From NCBI GenBank assembly GCA_049889095.1, contig JBLJFK010000001.1: a DNA stretch of 64,000 nt; one strand, given 5' to 3'. The notes under the pieces are model-generated. The model was not told the DNA's origin, did not search any database, and saw nothing but the letters and a program-made list of their open reading frames with translations. Shown in pieces: positions 57,891 through 64,000 of this stretch (within the stretch, counting starts at the first letter, position 1; the number at the start of each line of letters is the position of its first letter). The translations under genes were made by a program, and so were the position numbers. Origin of the DNA: Ewingella sp049889095. GTDB lineage: Bacteria; Pseudomonadota; Gammaproteobacteria; Enterobacterales; Enterobacteriaceae.

Positions 57891-60062
57891 ATGGCGCTTT
57901 CCCCCGCAGTTAAAGATCAGATAAGCCAGTGGTACAAAGCCCTGCAACAGCAAATCCCTGACTTTATTTCACGCGCACCGCAGCGTCAGATGATTGCTGA
58001 GGTTGCGAAGGCATTCTCCGGTGATTCCGCACGCCATTTGGCGATTGAGGCACCGACCGGCGTCGGCAAAACGCTGTCTTATTTGATCCCCGGCATTGCT
58101 GTCAGCCGCGAGGAGGAGAAACCGCTGATTGTCAGTACCGCCAACGTGGCGTTGCAAGATCAGATTTTCAGCAAAGATTTACCGTTGCTGAAGAAGATCA
58201 TTCCAGATTTAAAATTCACAGGCGCTTTTGGCCGTGGCCGATATGTCTGCCCGCGCAACCTGTCGATGATCAGCAATGAGAATGCGCAGGGCGATCTCGG
58301 TCTTTTTCTGGGGGAGGAACTGGCCCCTTCGAGCGGTGAAGAGCAGAAACTGTCGAAAACGCTGGAAACCGCACTGGCCCGCTACGAGTGGGACGGTCTG
58401 CGCGATCACTATAAGTTGACCATTCAGGATCCGCTGTGGGCCAAAATCAGCACTGATAAAGCCAACTGCCTCGGGCGCAACTGCCATTACTTCAAAGACT
58501 GTCCATACTTCGTGGCGCGCAAAGAAATTGAAAGCGCCGATGTGGTGGTGACCAACCACGCGCTGGTGATGGCTGCTCTGGAGTCAGAATCTGTGCTTCC
58601 GCCGGCAAAAGATTTATTGCTGGTGCTGGATGAAGGTCATCATCTGCCCGACGTGGCCCGTGATGCACTTGAAGTCGAGGCGGAGATCGGCGCGGTGTGG
58701 AATCATCTGCAACTTGATAATTTTGTCCGCCAGATTGAACAGTGCCTGGCGCTGTTTACGCCGAAAAATCCGCCGTCGCTGACTCATGCTGAACGTCTGC
58801 ACTCGCACTGTGGCGAAATGCGCGAGCTGTTGTTGTTGATAGAGCAGCAGGTGAGTCAGTTTCTGCCGCCGGATGTGCCGGAAGCGGAATATCGTTTTGA
58901 AATGGGCGCCCTGCCACCGGAACTTACCGAACTCTGTGCCCGCCTTTTCAAACTGACCGACGGCCTGCGTAGCCTGGCGGAGTACATGGTTAACGATCTG
59001 AGCGAAAAGACCGGCAAGCACGACATTATGCGTCTGCACCGCGCCATTCTGCACATGAGCCGCATGCAAGGTTACCTCGAAACCATGAGCAAACTGTGGA
59101 AGCTGGCGGCGATGGAGAAAGCCTCCAATGCGCCGATCGGCAAATGGGTCACGCGCCGCTATGTCGATAACCAGAGCCATCTGATTTTCCACTGCGTGGG
59201 CATCCGCGTCAGTGAACAGCTGGAGAAACTGCTGTGGCGCAAGGTGCCGCATGTGGTTATCACCTCCGCCACGCTGCGTTCGCTCAACAGTTTTTCCCGC
59301 CTGCAGGAGATGAGCGGTCTGAATGAGAAAGCCGGTGACCGCTTTGTTAGTTTAGACTCACCGTTCAATCATATCGAACAGGGGAAACTGGTTATTCCTC
59401 AGATGAAAAATGAACCGCTGATGGCTAACGAAGCGGCGCATCTGGCTGAAATGGCTGATTTCTTCCGCGCCGAACTGGCAAAAGGACAGCATAGAGGCCA
59501 ACTGGTGCTGTTCGCCAGTAACCGGGCGCTGCAACAGTTCGTCAGCCTGCTGCCTGATTTGCGCCTGATGCTATTGGTGCAGGGCGATCAGCCGCGTTAC
59601 CGGCTGGTAGAAGAGCATCGCAGACGGGTAGGCGCGGGCAGTACCAGTGTGTTGATTGGCCTGCAATCTTTTGCCGAAGGGCTGGATCTAAAAGGCGATC
59701 TGCTGACGCAGGTTCACATTCACAAAATCGCTTTTCCACCCATCGACAGCCCGGTCATCCTGACCGAAGGTGAATGGCTGAAAACGCTGAAACGTTATCC
59801 GTTCGAAGTGCAAAGCCTGCCGAGTGCGTCGTTCAACCTGATACAGCAAGTTGGGCGGCTGATCCGCAGTCATGAATGCCGTGGCGAAATCGTGATTTAT
59901 GACCGTCGGTTAATCACTAAAAATTACGGTTCACGCCTGCTGGCGGCGTTGCCAATATTCCCTATTGAGCACCGGGAAATGCCAGAGCCGGGTTCAGTAA
60001 AACGCCCCGATCCGCTCAAAAGTGTCACCAAGACTGTGAAGCGCCGCCGTAAGGCAAAGTAA
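57891..60062 (+). CDS. dinG: ATP-dependent DNA helicase DinG
   Basis: 723 residues, near E. coli DinG (716) and matching over the whole length. Walker A is EAPTGVGKTLSYLIPG near 58, the DEAD-like box is VLDEGHHLPD near 244, and the four iron-sulfur cysteines are in RYVCPRN, KANCLGRNCHYFKDCPYF. The C-terminal helicase motifs include SATLRSLNSFSRLQEMSGL and LIQQVGRLIRSHECRGEI. DinG is an XPD-type 5'-3' helicase that resolves R-loops and is SOS-induced in E. coli. I found no clear LexA box in the 300-base upstream region. Confidence 0.97.
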   Translation: MALSPAVKDQISQWYKALQQQIPDFISRAPQRQMIAEVAKAFSGDSARHLAIEAPTGVGKTLSYLIPGIAVSREEEKPLIVSTANVALQDQIFSKDLPLLKKIIPDLKFTGAFGRGRYVCPRNLSMISNENAQGDLGLFLGEELAPSSGEEQKLSKTLETALARYEWDGLRDHYKLTIQDPLWAKISTDKANCLGRNCHYFKDCPYFVARKEIESADVVVTNHALVMAALESESVLPPAKDLLLVLDEGHHLPDVARDALEVEAEIGAVWNHLQLDNFVRQIEQCLALFTPKNPPSLTHAERLHSHCGEMRELLLLIEQQVSQFLPPDVPEAEYRFEMGALPPELTELCARLFKLTDGLRSLAEYMVNDLSEKTGKHDIMRLHRAILHMSRMQGYLETMSKLWKLAAMEKASNAPIGKWVTRRYVDNQSHLIFHCVGIRVSEQLEKLLWRKVPHVVITSATLRSLNSFSRLQEMSGLNEKAGDRFVSLDSPFNHIEQGKLVIPQMKNEPLMANEAAHLAEMADFFRAELAKGQHRGQLVLFASNRALQQFVSLLPDLRLMLLVQGDQPRYRLVEEHRRRVGAGSTSVLIGLQSFAEGLDLKGDLLTQVHIHKIAFPPIDSPVILTEGEWLKTLKRYPFEVQSLPSASFNLIQQVGRLIRSHECRGEIVIYDRRLITKNYGSRLLAALPIFPIEHREMPEPGSVKRPDPLKSVTKTVKRRRKAK

Positions 60063-60168
60063 ATTTTCGAACTGTATGCATGAAGTTACCTTCTTTTGAC
60101 TCTTTACTCAGCCTCGTTCGTCCATTATCAATAAACCTCAGATAAAGGACGAACGAGGAACGACCCCG

Positions 60169-60810
60169 ATGTATTTACCCGCTGTATTTAAACAAGACGA
60201 TACCCAGGCGCAGGCGGAGCTTATCCGCCAGTATCCACTGGGATTGCTGATCACCCACGGGCCTGACGGCTTCGAAGCCAATCCTGTTCCTTTTTTAGTC
60301 GACATCGATGCCGCAGGGCAACTGATCCTGCGCGCGCACCTCTCGCGCGCCAATGCGCAGTGGAAATCTCTGGCGGTTGACGGTCAGTGCATGGTGGTGT
60401 TTCAGGGCGAAGAGGGCTATATCTCGCCGTCATGGTATCCGTCGAAAAAACACAATGGTGGGAAAACGGTGCCGACCTGGAATTACATCACCGTGCAAGT
60501 GAGCGGCGAGGCGACCCTTATCGACAGCAGTGACTGGCTGCTCACCTTGCTGCATGAACTCACTACGGTGCATGAGGGCGGGCAGCGCGAGCCGTGGTCA
60601 GTCAGTGACGCGCCGGAAAACTTCATTGCTGCGCAGCTTAAAGGTATCGTCGGCATCGAGTTGATAGCGCGCAAGACAGAAGGTAAGTGGAAACTGAGCC
60701 AGAACCGCACGACGGAAGATGTCAGCGGTGTCATTCAGGGCTTGCGTGAACATCAAGGCCCACAAAGCAGGCTGGCGAAAAGCATGGCTAAGGCCAATTC
60801 GCATAAATGA
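60169..60810 (+). CDS. PaiB-like FMN-binding protein
   Basis: 213 residues. YLPAVFKQDDTQAQAELIRQYPLGLLITHGPDGFEANPVPFLVD opens a split-barrel fold, then SPSWYPSKKHNGGKTVPTWNYITVQVSGEATLI and IVGIELIARKTEGKWKLSQNR. This is the pattern of the PaiB/FMN-binding negative transcriptional regulator family. Despite the name, the reaction and the DNA binding are not established for most members. It lies between dinG and ybiB, which in E. coli are adjacent. GAGGAAC is six bases upstream. Confidence 0.88.
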   Translation: MYLPAVFKQDDTQAQAELIRQYPLGLLITHGPDGFEANPVPFLVDIDAAGQLILRAHLSRANAQWKSLAVDGQCMVVFQGEEGYISPSWYPSKKHNGGKTVPTWNYITVQVSGEATLIDSSDWLLTLLHELTTVHEGGQREPWSVSDAPENFIAAQLKGIVGIELIARKTEGKWKLSQNRTTEDVSGVIQGLREHQGPQSRLAKSMAKANSHK

Positions 60811-60885
60811 GCCCGTGCAGGCCGTTTTCCCTGGTGGGCAGCTGAGTTATGCTGGCAGTATTCGATATTGATTAATGGCGGGGCA

Positions 60886-61848
60886 ATGGACTACACCAAG
60901 TTTATCAAAGAAGTGGGGCGCGGGAAGAACCACGCCCGCGATCTGGATCGTGACCAGGCGCTGGCGCTCTACCGTGACATGCTGGCGGGTGCGGTGCCTG
61001 ATTTGCAGCTCGGTGCTCTGCTGATTGCCCTGCGCATTAAAGGTGAGTCTGAAGAGGAAATGCTGGGGTTTTATCAGGCGATGGAGGAGCAGGTGATGCG
61101 GCTTCAGGCCCCGGCAGAACGCCCGATGCCGGTGGTGATCCCCACTTATAATGGGGCTCGTAAGCAGGCCAACCTGACGCCACTGTTGGCGATGTTGCTC
61201 TGTAAACTTGGCCTTCCGGTGCTGGTTCACGGCGTGGATGAAGACCCTACGCGGATCACCAGCGCTGAGATCTTCCGCTCGCTGGGCGTCGGGGCGGTGC
61301 AAAACCAAGAGCAGGCACAACAGCAGCTTGATGAAGGTCGTGTGCCGGTGTTCGTTCCGATATCGGTGCTCTGTGCACCGATAGACAGGCAGCTTGCGCT
61401 ACGCTGGGAAATGGGTGTGCGCAACAGCAGTCATACGCTGGCAAAACTGATCACGCCTTTTGCCGGACAAGCATCGCTGCGTCTGTCCAGCGTGTCGCAC
61501 CCTGAATATATTCAGAAAGTCTCGTCGTTCTTCAGCCAGGTCGATGGACGTGCTTTGCTTTCGCAAGGGACAGAAGGCGAAGTCTACGCCAACCCGCTGC
61601 GCAGCCCGCCAGTCTATCTGATCGCCAACGGTGCGCAGGAGACCCTCGCAGATAAGCGGGAGTTCGAGAACGTCGATCTACCTGCATCAAAAGACGTTGC
61701 CGCCACCGTGGCCTTCACCCAAGAGTGTCTGACCGGGCAACGGGCTATCCCGGAGGCGATCATTAATCAGTTGATTTGTTGCCTGGTGGCGGCTGAGATC
61801 TCGCCAGATATTGCGCAAGCGCGGATGCTCGTGGAGCAGGTGTTTTAG
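60886..61848 (+). CDS. ybiB: YbiB, TrpD2-family nucleic-acid-binding protein
   Basis: 320 residues from the ATG at 60886 (GGCGGGG upstream), exactly the length of E. coli YbiB. MDYTKFIKEVGRGKNHARDLDRDQALALYRDML opens the anthranilate-phosphoribosyltransferase-like fold, with VIPTYNGARKQANLTPLLAMLLCKLGLPVLVHGV and MGVRNSSHTLAKLITPFAG. The TrpD2 group lacks the trp enzyme activity and binds single-stranded nucleic acid; it is linked to the LexA regulon with dinG. The start six codons earlier (60868) is less likely. Confidence 0.93.
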   Translation: MDYTKFIKEVGRGKNHARDLDRDQALALYRDMLAGAVPDLQLGALLIALRIKGESEEEMLGFYQAMEEQVMRLQAPAERPMPVVIPTYNGARKQANLTPLLAMLLCKLGLPVLVHGVDEDPTRITSAEIFRSLGVGAVQNQEQAQQQLDEGRVPVFVPISVLCAPIDRQLALRWEMGVRNSSHTLAKLITPFAGQASLRLSSVSHPEYIQKVSSFFSQVDGRALLSQGTEGEVYANPLRSPPVYLIANGAQETLADKREFENVDLPASKDVAATVAFTQECLTGQRAIPEAIINQLICCLVAAEISPDIAQARMLVEQVF

Positions 61849-61871
61849 GCTTTTGGAAAAGCCTGAGTAAA

Positions 61872-62645
61872 ATTTCAATTTCAATTTCAAATTCAATTTC
61901 AATTCAAGTTCAAGGTCGTGGGCATCGGCCCACACCGGCGAGTTTCGGAATGCGTTCCGAACTCGCTTTTTAAATTCAACATCAAGACCTTGGGTTGCCA
62001 CCCAAACTGGCCTAAAGAGGCGCCTATCGCCGCTCCTCTTTAGAATCTCCGGCTCTTTCACTGCGCGCTATCGCTGAATCAGGATGGACGTGTTTCAGGC
62101 ACCAACGCGATAGCCGCAAACTCCGCCGCTGCGCGGTTTTCTCATTGCGGGTTACAACCCGCGCAAACTACCGCGCGGTTTTCCACCTCTTATTCGACGT
62201 CGTTTTGAACGCGGCCGAGGCTTCTTCAACATTCCAAACCCACACCCCATCCCCGCCTTCCCCTCGTGAGAGGTGAAGGAGCAAACCCAGTGCGGTTTTA
62301 AAAAGTTTGGGCCGCATTCAAAAATGACGCCGAACGAACGGTGAGAAACTGTGAGCGGGTTTATTGCGAGCAGGTCCGAACCTGAAGTGAGGGTACCGCC
62401 TAAGTGGCGGCATTTTGCGGCTGTCGCTGTGATACCTGAAACACGGCCATTGTGACCCGCGCAGCTGCTGTTTTTAAAAGAGCCCGGGATTCTCAAGGGT
62501 GGTGGCGATAAGCCACCCTTGAGGCCTGTTTGGGTGGCAACCCAAGGTCTGGACCTTGAAATTGAATGTAAAGGCAGGTTTGGGTGGCAACCCAAGGTCT
62601 TGAAGTTGAAGTTGAAGTTGAAGTTGAAGTTGAAGTTGAATTATA
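61872..62645. repeat. Structured intergenic repeat, copy E (two facing copies with extra hairpins)
   Basis: Forward part: TTCAAT-type units, hairpin 1 GTGGGC-ATCG-GCCCAC (61918-61933), hairpin 2 GCGAGTTTCGGAA / TTCCGAACTCGC with one bulged T (61938-61966), then a second pair: TTGGGT-TGCC-ACCCAA (61990-62005) and CTAAAGAGG ... CCTCTTTAG (62012-62043). Reverse part: CTCAAGGGTGG ... CCACCCTTGAG (62492-62523), TTGGGT-GGCA-ACCCAA (62530-62545, repeated at 62580-62595), then a run of GTTGAA units (62602-62639). A 444-base open frame spans it on the minus strand but looks non-protein. Confidence 0.85.
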
Positions 62646-62775
62646 TTTTGAATTGAAAAGCGAAATTAGGTCGCTACCTATCAAAACTGCGTATTAAAAG
62701 GTAAAATACCCAGTATTAAAACTTTATACCCTGATTTAATTAATTTTTTTAAAAACAATTTAACGAGGTTTGTAC

Positions 62776-63117
62776 ATGGAACAGTTACCTAAATGCCCAA
62801 GCTGTAGTTCTGAATTCACCTGGCAGGATGGTGCGATGCTGAATTGTCCTGAATGTGGACATGTCTGGTCACTGGAAGGCGATTCCGAAGCTCAGGATGA
62901 CGCGCTGGTGGTGGTCGATGCTAACGGTAATGTGCTGGTGGATGGCGATTCAGTTACTGTCATTAAAGACCTGAAAGTTAAAGGCAGCTCTTCGATGCTG
63001 AAGATTGGCACCAAAGTAAAAGGTATCCGTTTATGCGAAGGCGACCACAACATCGATTGTAAAATTGATGGTTTTGGGCAGATGAAACTGAAATCCGAGT
63101 TTGTGAAGAAAAACTAA
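62776..63117 (+). CDS. yjdM: YjdM (PhnA-type) zinc-ribbon protein
   Basis: 113 residues from the ATG at 62776 (GAGGTTT upstream; the TTG at 62770 is less likely). The N-terminal zinc ribbon has CPSCSSEF and CPECGHVW, and the C-terminal domain DALVVVDANGNVLVDGDSVTVIKDLKVKGSSSMLKIGTKVKGIRL is the SH3-like barrel of the PhnA family. The historical name links it to alkylphosphonate use, but it is not a phosphonate enzyme. Cytoplasmic; function unclear. Single gene, 114 bases before the peptidase. Confidence 0.95.
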   Translation: MEQLPKCPSCSSEFTWQDGAMLNCPECGHVWSLEGDSEAQDDALVVVDANGNVLVDGDSVTVIKDLKVKGSSSMLKIGTKVKGIRLCEGDHNIDCKIDGFGQMKLKSEFVKKN

Positions 63118-63231
63118 TTTTCCTGCGGATTACCTCGTCAGCACATTAAGCGGTTTTGTTACATCGACAGAACCGCTACCTCACTTTACACTCAATGCAT
63201 AATCTCGTTAACTTTCAGTAGAGAAGACTGC

Positions 63232-64000
63232 ATGCAAAAGCCTCAAGACTATTTTAACGCCCTGAATCACGATTACCTCAACGTCCACAAAGCCAAAGAA
63301 AACTTGTTCTGGCAAAATTATATGGGCACCGGCGATGAGAATGTGTCGGCTGAATTCTCAGCAGCCGAAACCGCCTATAAACGTTTTATTTCCGAACCTT
63401 CCCGTCTGAGTGAACTGCGTGAATTGATTGCAGGATTGGAAAAACAGACCCTCGACGACACAGGTAAAACGCTGCTGCACGGCCTGCAAGGCTGGTATCG
63501 TTTCTTTAACTGCAATGCGATCGAAGACCCCAAAGCACAAGCGCTACTGGATGAGATTATTCAGGCAGAGTCTGCCCTGTACGCCAAACGTAAACAGCAT
63601 CGTCTGACCCATATCAATGCCAAAGGAGAGCGCGTTAACGCCTCGTTGGGTGAGCTGCTGACCAATCAGGCGACTAATGAAAATGAATCTTACCGCCGCA
63701 GTTCGCAGATTGCCCTGCGGGAACAGGAAGAGTGGCTGCTGCACAGCGGCTTACCAGAGCTCATCGGACTGCGCAATCGCTTTGCGCGTCAGTTAGGCTT
63801 CCGTAACTATTTCGATTACAAGGTGAACAAAACTGAGCGTATGACGCCGGAACAACTGTTCGCCATTCTTGACCGCTTCGAAGAGCAGACCCGTGAAGGC
63901 AATGTGCGCAGCCTCAATCAACTGGTGGCGCGGGAGGGGGATGCGGCATTGCTGCCGTGGAATATCCGTTTTGCCAGCGCAGGCGACGTGACCCGCCAGC
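63232..64000 (+). CDS. M3/M2-type metallopeptidase (N-terminal part, runs off the window)
   Basis: Translation from the ATG at 63232 gives 256 residues up to the window edge: MQKPQDYFNALNHDYLNVHK, KENLFWQNYMGTGDENVSAEFSAAETAYKRFI, and FARQLGFRNYFDYKVNKTERMTPEQLFAILDRFEEQTREGN. This is the helical N-domain seen in M3-type zinc oligopeptidases of enterobacteria. The HExxH zinc motif lies beyond the window, so activity is not proven. GAGAAG is nine bases upstream. No signal peptide is apparent, so it is probably cytoplasmic. Confidence 0.72.
   Translation, partial: MQKPQDYFNALNHDYLNVHKAKENLFWQNYMGTGDENVSAEFSAAETAYKRFISEPSRLSELRELIAGLEKQTLDDTGKTLLHGLQGWYRFFNCNAIEDPKAQALLDEIIQAESALYAKRKQHRLTHINAKGERVNASLGELLTNQATNENESYRRSSQIALREQEEWLLHSGLPELIGLRNRFARQLGFRNYFDYKVNKTERMTPEQLFAILDRFEEQTREGNVRSLNQLVAREGDAALLPWNIRFASAGDVTRQ

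Noticed and set aside
62152..62595. 147-codon minus-strand frame in repeat E (and similar frames at 39634-39849, 45481-45687 and 54971-55270)
   Set aside because: All lie inside the repeat family, share only repeat-derived segments (VKNRVSFYAGCNP in two of them), have no good ribosome-binding site and change with hairpin sequence; I treat them as non-coding.
62776..63117. yjdM as support for phosphonate breakdown with the phn importer
   Set aside because: Despite the PhnA name this zinc-ribbon family does not act on C-P bonds, and it lies 37 kb away.

Overview
This window looks like chromosome from a member of the Enterobacterales close to Rahnella, Ewingella or Serratia (family Yersiniaceae). 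Many proteins read as close relatives of E. coli proteins (YaiL, YajD, YohP, YohC, AldA, PqqU/YncD, Gcd, Dld, RoxA, DdlA, AbgABTR, OsmF-YehYXW, MlrA, DinG, YbiB, YjdM), while gene order is only partly shared. An ERIC element at 56182-56308 and an OmpC-type porin fit the order. The genus is inferred, not proven.

Layout. 1-5.3 kb: a truncated MddA-like acetyltransferase divergent from an XRE-cupin regulator, a YjfB-like motility protein, yaiL, an RluA-type pseudouridine synthase coupled to yajD, the 27-residue membrane peptide YohP, an Asp/Glu racemase and YohC. 5.4-12.1 kb: a four-gene sugar ABC importer of rhamnose type, divergent from aldA. 12.4-13.5 kb: an orphan coiled-coil protein with a membrane tail and a T6G8 run. 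13.7-18.5 kb: the PQQ receptor PqqU beside the PQQ-dependent glucose dehydrogenase Gcd. 18.6-21.7 kb: small GNAT, SH3 and DUF4440 genes, then dld. 21.9-25.7 kb: a phosphonate-type ABC importer phnCDEE without catabolic genes. 25.8-30.2 kb: roxA, a succinate-semialdehyde dehydrogenase family gene, a DHCW cupin and ddlA. 30.4-31.9 kb: two DUF1471 paralogues and an 84-residue orphan, all three sharing one promoter architecture. 32-38.2 kb: a TetR regulator and the abgABT/abgR folate-breakdown-product system. 38.4-44 kb: a SUFU-domain protein and the osmF-yehYXW compatible-solute importer. 44.3-52.8 kb: an EamA exporter, then a nine-gene minus-strand operon (mlrA, NTF2-like, SDR, FAD oxidoreductase, DUF1365, CFA-type methyltransferase, DUF2878, chalcone-isomerase-like, DUF3833) headed by an MlrA-type box. 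53-64 kb: a second XRE-cupin/GNAT module, an e(P4)-type phosphatase, a porin, dinG, a PaiB-like gene, ybiB, yjdM and the start of an M3-type peptidase.

The most unusual feature is a family of structured non-coding repeats between genes, with five loci in 23 kb (39.5, 45.3, 52.9, 54.8 and 61.9 kb) and none seen in the first 39 kb. Each has a run of six-base units whose sequence is locus-specific, a small conserved-position hairpin, and (in four of five) a second hairpin whose stem sequence differs strongly between most copies while staying complementary. Two loci are made of two copies in opposite orientation. The compensatory change suggests that the structure itself is selected or copied.

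The nine-gene operon can be read as one lipid- or membrane-modifying pathway under MlrA. PqqU and Gcd form a cofactor-uptake/enzyme pair. The order yohP, yohC, dld, osmF-yehYXW, mlrA resembles the E. coli yeh-yoh region, spread out by inserted accessory clusters.
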